Shown here: piece after piece, positions 26,743 to 35,721 of the stretch
How positions within the stretch are numbered: the first letter of the stretch is position 1
Layout: every line of letters begins with the position of its first letter
Origin: an uncultured Eubacterium sp.
GTDB taxonomy: Bacteria; Bacillota; Clostridia; Lachnospirales; Lachnospiraceae
DNA length: 64,000 nt
Assembly (NCBI GenBank): GCA_910586445.1
Contig: CAJUHV010000002.1
Coordinates: forward strand, 15,094 to 79,093
Direction: 5' to 3'
Translations under genes and position numbers: made by a program
Notes under the pieces: generated by a model
What the model was told of the DNA's origin: nothing
The model's database searches: none
What the model saw: only the letters and a program-made list of their open reading frames with translations

Positions 26743-28449
26743 ATGTCAACCAAAGCTCTTTATCCAAGAACTGAAATCGGCCCAAATAAGGTAGGTTTCC
26801 CAAAAGCAGGATCAATTGTCACCAATACACGTGCGATTATTGAAGCACCGTTTTATGGAAACAATGTCGTAAAGGTAAATACTTTACGTGAAGCTTATGA
26901 GCTGGCAAAAAATTCACCTGGAACAGTTGTTACAGATATGCCGGTATATAAAGCAGAAGAAATCGGCTTGGAGCCAGAGGCAAAAGTACTTTTATTTAAT
27001 GACGGTTCTATTACAGGACGTTATGCAGCAGCCAGAAGGATTACAGGCAAAGAAGGCACAAACTGCGCAAAGCTTGACAAAATCCTGATGGATGCCGTAT
27101 ATGATACCCGTTGGAGAACTATGTACCATGCACAGGTATTTATCGGACTTGACCCGGAATTTATGGTAAAGGCACACCTGCTGATCCCTAAGGGAGAAGA
27201 GAATATCCTGTACAACTGGATGCTGAACTTCCAGTATATGAATGATACTTATACAAAGATGTATCATGAATCGATTCCAGTAGGAAACGGCAATGAGCCG
27301 GACGTATATATTTTCTCTGACCCGCAGTGGACAGGCACCGACCAGACTGATGTATGTGACGGCAAGTGCTTATGCTACTTTAACACAGAGACAAACTGTG
27401 CAGCTATTTTAGGCATGAGATATTTCGGCGAGCATAAGAAAGGTACATTGACGCTTGCATGGGCTATTGCAAACAGAAACGGCTATGCTTCCTGTCACGG
27501 CGGACAGAAAGAATATACACTGGCAGATGGATCAAAATATGTTGCAGCTGTATTCGGACTGTCTGGATCTGGTAAATCTACACTGACACACGCAAAGCAT
27601 GACGGCAAATATCCGGCGATCAAGGTACTGCATGACGACGCATTTGTAATCAACACAGATACATGTGCTTCAATCGCATTAGAGCCGACATACTTTGACA
27701 AGACAGCAGATTATCCTACCGCATGTGAAGATAACAAATTCCTGCTTACCGCACAGAACTGTTCAGCTACCCTGGATGACGAAGGAAAAGTGGTATTAGT
27801 AACCGAAGACATCCGCAACGGTAATGGACGTGCAATCAAGTCCAAGCTGTGGTCTCCAAACCGTGTAGACAAGATCGAAAGCCCTGTAAATGCTATTTTC
27901 TGGATTATGAAAGACCAGACACTGCCGCCTGTAGTAAAATTAAAAGGCGCTTCTTTAGCATCCGTAATGGGCGCTACGCTTGCTACAAAAAGATCTACCG
28001 CAGAGCGTCTTGCTCCGGGAGTAGATCCGAACGCATTAGTTATTGAACCGTATGCAAATCCATTTAGGACTTATCCATTGGTAAATGACTATGAGAAGTT
28101 TAAGAAATTAGTAGCTGAGAAGAATGTAGACTGCTATATTATCAATACGGGCGACTTTATGGGCAAGAAGGTACAGCCGAAGGATACGCTCGGCATTCTT
28201 GAAGCTATCGTAGAAAAGAAAGCTGATTTCAAGCCTTGGGGACCATTTACAGATATCGAAATCTTCGAATGGGAAGGCTTTGTGCCGGATTTAAATGACA
28301 AAGATTATATAGATCAGATGAAGGCACGTATGACAGACAGATTAAACAATGTCAAAGAATTAGATACAAAAGAAGGCGGCTTCAATAAGCTTCCGGCAGA
28401 TGCCTCTGAAGCAATCCAGAAGGTTGTAGATCAGGCTAATACACTGTAG
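26743..28449 (+). CDS. pckA: Phosphoenolpyruvate carboxykinase (ATP type)
   Basis: 568 residues, a little longer than the usual ~530-540. It interconverts oxaloacetate + ATP and PEP + CO2 + ADP. The ATP-type P-loop is FGLSGSGKSTLTHAKH; the metal/substrate site follows in VLHDDAFVIN; the adenine loop region includes ATKRSTAERL. AAGGAGG precedes the ATG. Codon usage is strongly biased to a few codons, as expected of a highly expressed gene. In many gut Clostridia this enzyme can run toward oxaloacetate formation; direction here is not visible. Confidence 0.95.
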   Translation: MSTKALYPRTEIGPNKVGFPKAGSIVTNTRAIIEAPFYGNNVVKVNTLREAYELAKNSPGTVVTDMPVYKAEEIGLEPEAKVLLFNDGSITGRYAAARRITGKEGTNCAKLDKILMDAVYDTRWRTMYHAQVFIGLDPEFMVKAHLLIPKGEENILYNWMLNFQYMNDTYTKMYHESIPVGNGNEPDVYIFSDPQWTGTDQTDVCDGKCLCYFNTETNCAAILGMRYFGEHKKGTLTLAWAIANRNGYASCHGGQKEYTLADGSKYVAAVFGLSGSGKSTLTHAKHDGKYPAIKVLHDDAFVINTDTCASIALEPTYFDKTADYPTACEDNKFLLTAQNCSATLDDEGKVVLVTEDIRNGNGRAIKSKLWSPNRVDKIESPVNAIFWIMKDQTLPPVVKLKGASLASVMGATLATKRSTAERLAPGVDPNALVIEPYANPFRTYPLVNDYEKFKKLVAEKNVDCYIINTGDFMGKKVQPKDTLGILEAIVEKKADFKPWGPFTDIEIFEWEGFVPDLNDKDYIDQMKARMTDRLNNVKELDTKEGGFNKLPADASEAIQKVVDQANTL

Positions 28450-28462
28450 GATTTTAAATTCT

Positions 28463-28530
28463 GGTTATAGCTTAAAGCGTATAGATCACAGGAATGTTTT
28501 TTAACGCGCTTTAGGCTATAACCATTTTTT
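28463..28530 (+). terminator. Terminator after pckA
   Basis: A 17-bp stem (28463-28479 with 28507-28523, one mismatch) followed by ATTTTTT, 14 bp after the stop. Confidence 0.9.
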
Positions 28531-28696
28531 ATACATTTACCACCCCTCCCCCTCTTGGCGTATTTAACAAAATTTCGACAAATATTCATTGCAATTTTGT
28601 TAAAAAATTTTCAATAGATTATGGGAATAGTACTGGTAAAATGAAATGACTAGTGTTATAATTAACTATAAACCGTATGCGAGGGGGTTGGTGAAT

Positions 28697-29104
28697 ATGA
28701 AATTATCAGACTTTGACGAATATAAAGCCCTTATTCCAACAAAGGGCGGGCCTGGAATTGACAATGTGAGAAAAAAAGTTCATCCAGATGCTCCAGAGCG
28801 GACAGAAGAGGAAATAAACGAAATCATTCGAAAAAGAGCCAAGAATTCGATTGCCAGTTTAAAAATGCATAAAAGAGGCGAAATAGTTATGAAAGCCAAT
28901 GCAGTAATCTGGGCTGTGGCATGGAGTATTTTCAGCGTCTATTCGATTGTGAACGGCACAATGCTGCTTATGCTGCCTGTTTCGATCGGCTGTGCGGTCG
29001 GTTTCTGGGTGCTGCTGTTTATGTCGTTTGGTTCGATTGGAAATATCGATAAGGAAATCGAAGCAGCTTTTGAAGAATTCGACAAAATTTGCAAAAAGAA
29101 TTAA
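28697..29104 (+). CDS. Hypothetical two-TM membrane protein
   Basis: 135 residues from ATG 28697 (GAGGGGGTTGGTGA upstream); the frame also opens at 28646 but without a ribosome binding site. The first ~75 residues are charged and soluble (SDFDEYKALIPTKGG, RTEEEINEII); two hydrophobic segments follow (AVIWAVAWSIFSVYSIV and LLMLPVSIGCAVGFWVLLFM), then an acidic tail. I do not recognise the family. It stands alone between pckA and the 6S RNA gene. Confidence 0.65.
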   Translation: MKLSDFDEYKALIPTKGGPGIDNVRKKVHPDAPERTEEEINEIIRKRAKNSIASLKMHKRGEIVMKANAVIWAVAWSIFSVYSIVNGTMLLMLPVSIGCAVGFWVLLFMSFGSIGNIDKEIEAAFEEFDKICKKN

Positions 29105-29195
29105 ATTCACTTTAAGTTGTTGCGCAAATCGGCCTGAAGACAGATTCAACCAGAAAAAATACCATAAAATACATCATCTTGTATGTAAATAATTG

Positions 29196-29224
29196 TTGCA
29201 ATACTGCACATAGTAGAGTATAAT
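29196..29224 (+). promoter_or_regulatory. Promoter of 6S RNA
   Basis: TTGCAA (29196-29201), a 17-bp spacer and TATAAT (29219-29224), placing the transcription start just before the predicted RNA. Confidence 0.75.
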
Positions 29225-29234
29225 CAAATTTAAT

Positions 29235-29422
29235 AAAAGTATTTACCTGAGGTGTTCGATAACCTGCTATTTTGAACCTACATTTTCTTTTACGGGATTC
29301 CAATATTTTGGGGTAGATGTCAGGCCATCATTACGCAGTGGAAGGCAGAAGCTCCATTGAGGTTACCCACCTAGCTTTGCTAGGAGTCAAAATTGTGGGA
29401 CCGGCATTTTGGGGATACTTTT
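29235..29422 (+). ncRNA. ssrS: 6S RNA
   Basis: No reading frame, own sigma-A promoter, ~190 nt. The ends pair (AAAAGTAT with ATACTTTT). The 5' part CTGAGGTGTTCG closely matches CTGAGATGTTCG of Escherichia coli 6S RNA, and the 3' part CCGGCATTTTGGGGAT corresponds to GCGGCATCTCGGAGAT. These form the two sides of the closing stem. 6S RNA mimics an open promoter and sequesters housekeeping RNA polymerase in stationary phase. Exact ends are estimated. Confidence 0.85.
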
Positions 29423-29801
29423 AAAAATATTTTACAAAAGAAAAGAATTAAAAACACGAAAGATAGCGGCCGTATTTTTACAAAAGAATTTAGAGCTACG
29501 GAAGATGAAGCTTATTCTTACAGATTACAGATAAAATACAGAAGATAGTACCAGAAGATAAATCCCTGTGATAAAGTACAAAAGATATTTATTCATTTGA
29601 TCTGATTTCACATGCCTAAGGATAAAGCATATAGCATAAGTACATGAAGTTCTATGTATTTATGTTCAATGGAAGATGCAAATGATTTCCATCTTTCCAA
29701 TGAACGTGCAGTGGCTGTCTGATACACATCCAAGTACGTTCAATAGGCTGGAGTAAAATACGAAAAGATAAAATATGCTAATAGAGAACACAACTAGATA
29801 A
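29423..29801. other. Non-coding AT-rich stretch with a possible structured RNA
   Basis: No convincing gene. Around 29660-29760, GTTCAATGGAAGATG pairs imperfectly with CATCTTTCCAATGAAC, followed by a second pair GAACGT / ACGTTC. This could be a structured leader or small RNA ending at the terminator at 29802-29835, but it matches no RNA I know. Confidence 0.3.
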
Positions 29802-29835
29802 AAAGAAGCTGCATAGTTTTATGTCAGCTTCTTTT
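29802..29835 (+). terminator. Orphan terminator hairpin
   Basis: AAAAGAAGCTG and CAGCTTCTTTT form an 11-bp stem with a T-run. No protein gene precedes it for 700 bp, hence it may end the 6S transcript region or an unannotated small RNA. Confidence 0.7.
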
Positions 29836-29845
29836 GTGATTCATG

Positions 29846-29880
29846 ATAATAGAAAGTTCGTGCAGCGTGTTTTCTATTGT
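29846..29880. repeat. ACAATAGAAAG hairpin repeat, copy 2
   Basis: ATAATAGAAAG and TTTTCTATTGT enclose TTCGTGCAGCG; one of four copies in the window. Confidence 0.75.
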
Positions 29881-29950
29881 TTCATCAAGTAAGAAGCTTT
29901 TATATACATAAGAGGATTTGAATACATAAAAAGTTTTGAGTATAATAAAA

Positions 29951-30147
29951 GACTTTAATGTATAAGCATCTGGATATTTAAAAGACTTTAATGTATAAGC
30001 ATCTGGATATTTTAAAAACTTTAATGTATAAGCATCTGGATATTTAAAAAACTTTAATGTAAAGCATCTGGATATTTGAAAGACTTTAATGTATAAGCAT
30101 TCGAATATTTAAAAGACTTTAATATATAGGCATTTGCATATGTAAAA
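29951..30147. repeat. 33-bp tandem repeat, about 6 copies
   Basis: Units beginning GACTTTAATGTATAAGCATC start at 29951, 29984, 30017, 30050, 30082 and 30115. The period is 33 bp with one 32-bp unit. Later copies drift toward the neighbouring 51-bp family (CATTTGCATA replaces CATCTGGATA). Confidence 0.9.
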
Positions 30148-30400
30148 TACCTTGGAATATATAAGCATTTGCATATGTAAGAGGTTTTTGAATATAAAAA
30201 CAATAGATTATATAAGCATTTGCATATGTAAGAGGTTTTTGAATATAAAAACTATGGATTATATAAGCATTTGCATACATAAGAGGTTTTGAATATAAAA
30301 ATTTTGGATTATATAAGCATTTGCATACATAAGAGGTTTTTGAATATAAAAACTATGGAATATATAAGCATTTGCATACATAAGAGGTTTTTGAATAAAA
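30131..30400. repeat. 51-bp tandem repeat, about 5 copies
   Basis: CATTTGCATA recurs at 30131, 30166, 30217, 30268, 30318 and 30369, mostly 50-51 bp apart; each unit also holds AAGAGGTTTTTGAATATAAA. It continues directly from the 33-bp array and shares its TATAAGCAT core. Because 51 is a multiple of three, it makes a false reading frame upstream of the SpoIID-like gene. Confidence 0.9.
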
Positions 30401-30489
30401 TGGAATTTTTTTGTATAAATTATAAGAACATCTATTTGATCAAACAGATCGGACGGATCAAATGGTTATGTTTAGATTTTGTATGGAGC

Positions 30490-32628
30490 ATGGAAAACAT
30501 GGACAGGGCAGCAAAAGTAAAAAAATATAGAAAAAAAATGATGAAAAACCGATACCGGCGCAGGCCGCAGGTTTTGGAGATTTCAGAAAACAGGTTTAAG
30601 TTCTGGCTGCTTACTGCAGGGATTGTATCAGCCGGCCTGCTTTTCTCTCTTATAGTAGTAATGCGCAGCAGCAGTCAAAGGCCGGAGCTTACATATGTAA
30701 CAAGGGAAGAAGCTGCTTCGCTGATGTGTTTTTTAGAAGAAGATTCTCTGCTTGAGCAGTGGAAGGAAGATCCAAAGCTGACTGTCACGCAGGGACAGCT
30801 GAAGGATTTTGTGCAGAAAATCGGGCTGTCGGATGCCATCAGGGTGCAGGGCGGCAATGAAAAGCTGGAACGCAGTGTATTTATGGATTATTATGACCAG
30901 ATACTTGATTATATGGATCTGGCTGAGTCAGTGGAAAAAAAGACGGTATTACTGCTGGCTCAGGATGGAAATATATGCCAGACACAATATGGGGAATATG
31001 TCTTTCAGGCAGGCTCGGTCCGGCTGGAAGATTTTTACACATACGATATGTATGTGATGGAACACAGGATTCTGGGAATACGGGCGCAGTCCGAAAAAAC
31101 AATTGCCCTGAGGGATGTCCCTGCGACGGCGCTGGACCAGCAGAACATTGAATTTGAATATGAAAAAAACACCTATCAGGTTTCGTGTAAAAATATGGAG
31201 GGCTTTACCGGCAGTGCGGACTGTACGTTATGCATAAAGGGCGGCGTGGTGACAAAAATAAAAAATATCAGGCTCACCGAAAACAACAGTACGGTAAAAT
31301 CTGCCCCGGAACAGGCAGCGGATACAGAAAAAAAAGCTCTGTCCGATACGGTTAAGGTGCTGCTGTTAAATCAGGGTGCCGTGCATTATGAGCAGGTTTA
31401 TCTGACCTGTGATGAACAGTGCTATGTAAAAAAGAACCGTTCAAAGAAAAAGTATGCAGCATCCCAGCTGATCAATATAAAAAAGCTCAAGCTCAAAAAG
31501 GGGAAATATATATCTGTAGAACCTGCAAAAAGCAGCGGCAGGCTGTACCTGTCAGATTCAAAAGGCCGCAGGACTTCAAAAGGGTATTATGGCAGCATAA
31601 CGATATACCGCGATAATGACGGCTATTATATTGTAAACAAGGTCGGTATCGAAAAATACCTTTATTCAGTCGTTGCAAGCGAAATGCCGTCATCCTTTGG
31701 GCTTGAAGCGTTAAAGGCACAGGCAGTATGTGCCAGAAGCTATGTATACAGGCAGATGGCAAAAGGGGATTATGAAGCTTATCATGCACAGATTGACGAC
31801 AGCACAAATTATCAGGTTTACAATAAATCCGATATCAGCGAAGCAGACATAAAAGCTGTAGAAGCGACTGCCGGTGAGGTGATGTATGCACAAGGCGAGA
31901 TTGTAAATGCCTATTATTTTTCATGCTCCTGCGGCTATACATCCGGCATGGAGATCTGGAACCAGAAGGATGCGTACCCTTATCTCAAGGCAAAATCATT
32001 GAATCCTTCAGAAAAGGGATCGTTTGATCTGTCTAAGGAAAAAACATTTCGTAAATACATTACGTCTTCGAATGAGAAGGCATTTGACGGTGACAGCAGA
32101 TATTTCCGATGGACTGCCAAAGCAGAGCCGAGTGCCTGCTTAAAAGAGATAAAACAAAAAATCCAGCAGCGTGAAAAGATAAATCCGCAGAATTTTGCGT
32201 ATTATGCCAGATCCGGGAAATCAGAGAAAAAAGTATCTTCCCTAAAAGGCTTTGGCGGCATTGAACAGATAAGCAGCCTAAAGCGCAGTAAAAGCGGAGC
32301 AGTGCTGGCATTGAATATTGTATTTGAATTTGGCAGGGTAGAGGTCAGGTCAGAATACAATATCCGCTCTGTTTTAGGCTGTGCATTGGAGAAGATTACG
32401 TATGCAGACGGCACGGAAGACCAGTATACAAGATTTCTGCCGAGTGCTTATTTTTCGATAAAGTTTAATGCCAAAAGCCGCAGATATGAGCTGTCAGGAG
32501 GCGGCAACGGGCATGGCATGGGCATGAGCCAGTATGGGGCGGACAGAATGTCAAAACAGGGATGGGATTATAAAAAAATCTTAAAGTATTATTACAGCGG
32601 GGTATCTGTAAAGGCAGTTTCTAAATAA
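30490..32628 (+). CDS. SpoIID/LytB domain protein (probable peptidoglycan lytic enzyme)
   Basis: 712 residues from ATG 30490; ATG 30400 or 30499 are alternatives, and the frame open to 30289 crosses the 51-bp repeats so I exclude it. After a basic N-terminus comes one membrane helix (LLTAGIVSAGLLFSLIVVM), then ~330 extracytoplasmic residues of unknown fold, then the SpoIID domain: VGIEKYLYSVVASEMPSSFG with the catalytic Glu, ALKAQAVCARSYVY, DDSTNYQVY, CSCGYTSG and the end motif GHGMGMSQYGA. SpoIID cleaves glycan strands denuded of peptides. Its role may be sporulation or wall remodelling; no spo genes are adjacent. Confidence 0.85.
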   Translation: MENMDRAAKVKKYRKKMMKNRYRRRPQVLEISENRFKFWLLTAGIVSAGLLFSLIVVMRSSSQRPELTYVTREEAASLMCFLEEDSLLEQWKEDPKLTVTQGQLKDFVQKIGLSDAIRVQGGNEKLERSVFMDYYDQILDYMDLAESVEKKTVLLLAQDGNICQTQYGEYVFQAGSVRLEDFYTYDMYVMEHRILGIRAQSEKTIALRDVPATALDQQNIEFEYEKNTYQVSCKNMEGFTGSADCTLCIKGGVVTKIKNIRLTENNSTVKSAPEQAADTEKKALSDTVKVLLLNQGAVHYEQVYLTCDEQCYVKKNRSKKKYAASQLINIKKLKLKKGKYISVEPAKSSGRLYLSDSKGRRTSKGYYGSITIYRDNDGYYIVNKVGIEKYLYSVVASEMPSSFGLEALKAQAVCARSYVYRQMAKGDYEAYHAQIDDSTNYQVYNKSDISEADIKAVEATAGEVMYAQGEIVNAYYFSCSCGYTSGMEIWNQKDAYPYLKAKSLNPSEKGSFDLSKEKTFRKYITSSNEKAFDGDSRYFRWTAKAEPSACLKEIKQKIQQREKINPQNFAYYARSGKSEKKVSSLKGFGGIEQISSLKRSKSGAVLALNIVFEFGRVEVRSEYNIRSVLGCALEKITYADGTEDQYTRFLPSAYFSIKFNAKSRRYELSGGGNGHGMGMSQYGADRMSKQGWDYKKILKYYYSGVSVKAVSK

Positions 32629-32661
32629 TAGTAAAAACATTAGCAGGAGAAAGGAAAGAAC

Positions 32662-33534
32662 ATGAAGGGGATGTTTTTAAATGGACTTCGGTTAATGGAT
32701 AAGTGTAAAAAGGATAATATAGGGGCATATGCAGCGCAGACGGCATTTTTTATAATGATGTCCTTTGTACCGCTGATCATGTTTTTTATTACACTCATTC
32801 AATATACGCCGATTTCTGAGGCAATGCTGCTGCAGTATGTGCACCAGTATCTGCCGGAGTATCTGGAGCCGTTTGTCATTACGATCTTAGACGAGGTGTA
32901 TTCCGAGTCGGTAGGGATTTTGTCTACGACGGCAGTGATTGCGATCTGGTCAGCCTCCAAAGGGCTTCATTACCTTTCAAACGGGCTGGATGAAGTGCAT
33001 GAGGTGCAGGAAAAAAGAAACTGGTTTGTCCTGCGTGTGAGGGCAGTCTTTTATACGTTTGTCTTTTTAGTGGCAATCGTTATATTTTTAGTACTGCTTG
33101 TATTCGGACGGTCGCTGGAAGAGCTTCTGGTTTATTATATGCCGGTAGTCGGAGGGATTGTATCAAGGGTCTTAGACTTTCGCATATTGATTATTACGCC
33201 GATTATGATCCTGACTGCAATTATGGCGTTTCATTCACTGCCGGACCGCAAGGCTTTGGTAAACCACAAGATTAACTTCCATAACCAGCTGCCGGGAGCT
33301 GTTTTGTGTACCGTTGTATGGTATATTTTTTCTTTCGGCGTATCGATATATGTAGGATATTTTAATGGATTTTCCATGTACGGATCGCTGACTACCATTG
33401 TGCTGACAATGTTCTGGATTTATTTTGGCATGTACATACTGCTGTTTTGCGCGGAAGTCAATAAATTTTATTATAGGGAAATTGAAAATCGCTGGGAGAA
33501 GATGCGCAAGAAAAAACAGAAGCAGAAAAAATAA
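32662..33534 (+). CDS. YihY/BrkB family membrane protein
   Basis: 290 residues with six membrane segments. Family features: AAQTAFFIMMSFVPLIMFF in the first segment, WSASKGLHYLSNGLDEV, and the last segments around MFWIYFGMYILLFCAEVNK. Basic C-terminal tail (KKKQKQKK). Once called ribonuclease BN in error; now regarded as an inner-membrane transporter-like family without firm function. It lies 33 bp after the SpoIID-like gene and is probably co-transcribed. GGAGAAAGG precedes the ATG. Confidence 0.9.
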   Translation: MKGMFLNGLRLMDKCKKDNIGAYAAQTAFFIMMSFVPLIMFFITLIQYTPISEAMLLQYVHQYLPEYLEPFVITILDEVYSESVGILSTTAVIAIWSASKGLHYLSNGLDEVHEVQEKRNWFVLRVRAVFYTFVFLVAIVIFLVLLVFGRSLEELLVYYMPVVGGIVSRVLDFRILIITPIMILTAIMAFHSLPDRKALVNHKINFHNQLPGAVLCTVVWYIFSFGVSIYVGYFNGFSMYGSLTTIVLTMFWIYFGMYILLFCAEVNKFYYREIENRWEKMRKKKQKQKK

Positions 33535-33660
33535 AACCAATGAGACTAAACCAATGAGACTAAACCAATGAAAAAACAATGAAGCAAAAACAAAGAACCA
33601 AAGCAATCAAACAAAAACAAAGAACCAAACATAATCTAACAAAACCAGCGAAAATAAAAC
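33535..33660. repeat. Short AT/CA-rich tandem repeats after brkB-like gene
   Basis: CCAATGAGACTAAA recurs in a 14-bp period, then AACAAAGAACCAAA-like units repeat. No reading frame. One of several intergenic tandem tracts in the window. Confidence 0.7.
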
Positions 33661-33679
33661 AGGCTGTATGACAGCTTAG

Positions 33680-33723
33680 AAAGCCGTACCAGAGGAGGCT
33701 GTGCCCAATAGTACGGCTTTTAA
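33680..33723 (+). terminator. Terminator after the brkB-like gene
   Basis: AAAGCCGTAC and GTACGGCTTT form a perfect 10-bp stem followed by TT. Confidence 0.75.
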
Positions 33724-33729
33724 TTCATG

Positions 33730-33764
33730 ACAATAGAAAGTTTACGCAGCGTGCTTTCTATCGT
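33730..33764. repeat. ACAATAGAAAG hairpin repeat, copy 3
   Basis: ACAATAGAAAG and CTTTCTATCGT with TTTACGCAGCGTG loop, followed by TTTT. Between convergent genes; it could serve as a second terminator. Confidence 0.8.
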
Positions 33765-33787
33765 TTTTGAATAATTCAATAATTAAA

Positions 33788-34123
33788 TTATTCTATATGT
33801 AATTTTCCTTCTTTTTCTTCTTCTTTGATTTCCCAATGGATCAAAAATGTGAGTGTTGCCCGCAGCGCGATAATTCCTGCAACAATTGCGATTTCTTTCC
33901 ATTCGCGTACAATAACCGTTCTTAGAATTTCACTGCCAAGCTTAAACTCCAGCCCCATGGAAAGTCCTTTGCCCAGATAGATTCTCGTGTCAGGTTTTTT
34001 TGCTATATATTTGTAAAAGCTGATCAGGCAGGTTGCTATAATGATTCCGACTCCGATAAATTCAAAGATTAAAATGCCGATTTCTACAATGTAGTCAAGC
34101 GTCAGGTTTAAATAGTTGATCAT
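33788..34123 (-). CDS. DUF1622 membrane protein
   Basis: 111 residues with three hydrophobic segments: IVEIGILIFEFIGVGIIIAT, a middle LGKGLSMGLEFKLGSEIL (the family-conserved loop) and EIAIVAGIIALRATLTFLI, with an acidic tail. The pattern is DUF1622, whose function is unknown. ATG 34123 has GGACATCG-like weak Shine-Dalgarno. Transcribed alone, divergent from the T-box leader. Confidence 0.85.
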   Translation of the reverse strand: MINYLNLTLDYIVEIGILIFEFIGVGIIIATCLISFYKYIAKKPDTRIYLGKGLSMGLEFKLGSEILRTVIVREWKEIAIVAGIIALRATLTFLIHWEIKEEEKEGKLHIE

Positions 34124-34239
34124 AGGCGATGTCCTTTCGTCAGACTGTGCATAATATTTATATGGTTATATTTTACTGTATTCATGGAAAAAGTCAATAA
34201 GGCAGCAGAGCGTTTCATGCTTTTCTATTTAAAAAATTC

Positions 34240-34268
34240 TTGCATAACAGGAAAGTCTGCGCTATAAT
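34240..34268 (+). promoter_or_regulatory. Promoter of the pheST T-box transcript
   Basis: TTGCAT (34240-34245), a 17-bp spacer and TATAAT (34263-34268). Confidence 0.8.
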
Positions 34269-34274
34269 AGGATA

Positions 34275-34558
34275 AGTTTAAATAAAGTAAATGCAAGGAA
34301 GGTGGCCTTATGGCAGAATGCTTATAGGCGGCCAGAGACGAATCCTGCTGACAGAGAGAAAAAGTGAGGCGCTGAGAGCTTTTTCAAGACAGGCCGTTTT
34401 TGGATTTCACACTGGAGCAGTCCGGGAGCAGCAACCCGGAACGTTCATGCACGTTACGCATGCTGAGTGCTCAAAATCAGGCTCTAGCGGCCTGGATTGG
34501 GAATTAGGGTGGTACCACGGATTGACTTCGTCCCTTTTTAGGGAGGGAGTTTTTTATT
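34275..34558 (+). promoter_or_regulatory. T-box riboswitch (Phe) controlling pheST
   Basis: The T-box core AGGGTGGTACCACG (antiterminator, binds the free tRNA 3' end) is near 34506-34519, followed by a terminator stem ACTTCGTCCC / GGGAGGGAGT and TTTTTT (about 34524-34556). The specifier codon is probably TTC at 34406-34408, in GGATTTCACACTGGAGCAG, the position just before the conserved CTGGAGC. TTC specifies tRNA-Phe, matching the downstream genes. Uncharged tRNA-Phe should permit read-through. Confidence 0.93.
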
Positions 34559-34562
34559 TATG

Positions 34563-34597
34563 ACAATAGAAAGTTCGCGCAGCGTGCTTTCTATCGT
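34563..34597. repeat. ACAATAGAAAG hairpin repeat, copy 4
   Basis: ACAATAGAAAG and CTTTCTATCGT enclosing TTCGCGCAGCGTG, immediately after the T-box terminator, so it is transcribed in the pheST leader. Confidence 0.8.
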
Positions 34598-34671
34598 ATT
34601 GGCTGTATTCATATATTTAATTTAAATAAGGTTTAATTTTTAGTCAATTATTGGATAAGGAGAATTTGCAT

Positions 34672-35691
34672 ATGAAAGACAAACTGCAGAAAATCAGGGA
34701 AGAGGCTGTGCGCCAGATTAAGGCTTCGGAAGAATTGTCAAAGCTTAACGAGGTCAGGGTAGCTTTTCTCGGCAAAAAAGGTGAGCTGACAGCTGTTTTA
34801 AAAGGTATGAAGGATGTGCTGCCGCAGGACCGCCCGGCAGTCGGTCAGCTGGTCAATGAGACAAGGGCTGCTATCGAAGACATGCTGGAGCAGACCAAAA
34901 AAAAGCTGGAGGCCGCTGAACTGGAACTCAGGCTGCGCCAGGAGGTCATAGATGTAACGCTGCCCTCTAAAAGAAGCCGTGTCGGCCACAGGCACCCAAA
35001 TACAATCGCACTGGAAGAAGTAGAGCGTATTTTTGTAGGCATGGGTTATGAAGTCGTGGAAGGGCCTGAAATTGAATATGATTACTACAATTTTGAAGCT
35101 TTAAATATCCCTGCGGATCATCCGGCAAAAGATGAACAGGATACATTTTATATTAATGATAAAATACTGCTGCGTACACAGACTTCTCCGGTACAGGTGC
35201 GTACAATGGAAACACATGCGCTGCCGATCCGCATGATCGCACCAGGCCGGGTATTCCGCTCGGACGAAGTGGATGCAACGCATTCGCCGAGTTTTCACCA
35301 GATCGAGGGCATGGTGATCGATAAGGACATTACGTTTTCTGATTTAAAAGGCACATTAGCAGAATTTGCAAAAGAACTGTTCGGCCAGGATACAAAGGTC
35401 AAGTTCCGCCCGCACCATTTCCCGTTCACAGAGCCAAGCGCGGAGGTAGATGTTACCTGCTTTAAATGCGGCGGAAAAGGATGCCGGTTCTGTAAGGGCA
35501 GCGGATGGATAGAGATTTTAGGATGCGGAATGATTCATCCAAAGGTGCTTAAAATGAGCGGTATTGACCCGGAAGTATATTCAGGATTTGCATTTGGCGT
35601 AGGACTGGAGCGCATCGCGCTGCTGAAATATGAAATTGACGATATGCGTCTGCTTTACGAAAATGACGACAGATTTTTAAGCCAGTTTTGA
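34672..35691 (+). CDS. pheS: Phenylalanyl-tRNA synthetase alpha subunit
   Basis: 339 residues from ATG 34672 (AAGGAG nine bases upstream). It forms the catalytic alpha subunit of the alpha2-beta2 enzyme. N-terminal coiled coil (1-85), then class II motifs: HPNTIALEEVERIF, motif 2 RVFRSDEVDATHSPSFHQIE and motif 3 GFAFGVGLERIALL. A Cys cluster (CFKCGGKGCRFCKGSGW) as in many Firmicutes PheS is present. Controlled by the Phe T-box upstream; pheT follows after a 261-bp repeat-filled gap. Confidence 0.97.
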   Translation: MKDKLQKIREEAVRQIKASEELSKLNEVRVAFLGKKGELTAVLKGMKDVLPQDRPAVGQLVNETRAAIEDMLEQTKKKLEAAELELRLRQEVIDVTLPSKRSRVGHRHPNTIALEEVERIFVGMGYEVVEGPEIEYDYYNFEALNIPADHPAKDEQDTFYINDKILLRTQTSPVQVRTMETHALPIRMIAPGRVFRSDEVDATHSPSFHQIEGMVIDKDITFSDLKGTLAEFAKELFGQDTKVKFRPHHFPFTEPSAEVDVTCFKCGGKGCRFCKGSGWIEILGCGMIHPKVLKMSGIDPEVYSGFAFGVGLERIALLKYEIDDMRLLYENDDRFLSQF

Positions 35692-35721
35692 AAAAATGCA
35701 TTTGCAATAAAATAGATTTTG

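Noticed and set aside
28568..28620. Rex operator upstream of the two-TM protein gene
   Set aside because: TTAACAAAAT and ATTTTGTTAA are inverted but 19 bp apart; the best TTGTTAA-N4-TTAACAA fit has two mismatches. Too weak to claim.
30289..30489. N-terminal extension of the SpoIID-like protein
   Set aside because: This stretch is the 51-bp tandem repeat read in frame (YISICIHKRFLN repeated). The membrane helix and normal start context lie further down.
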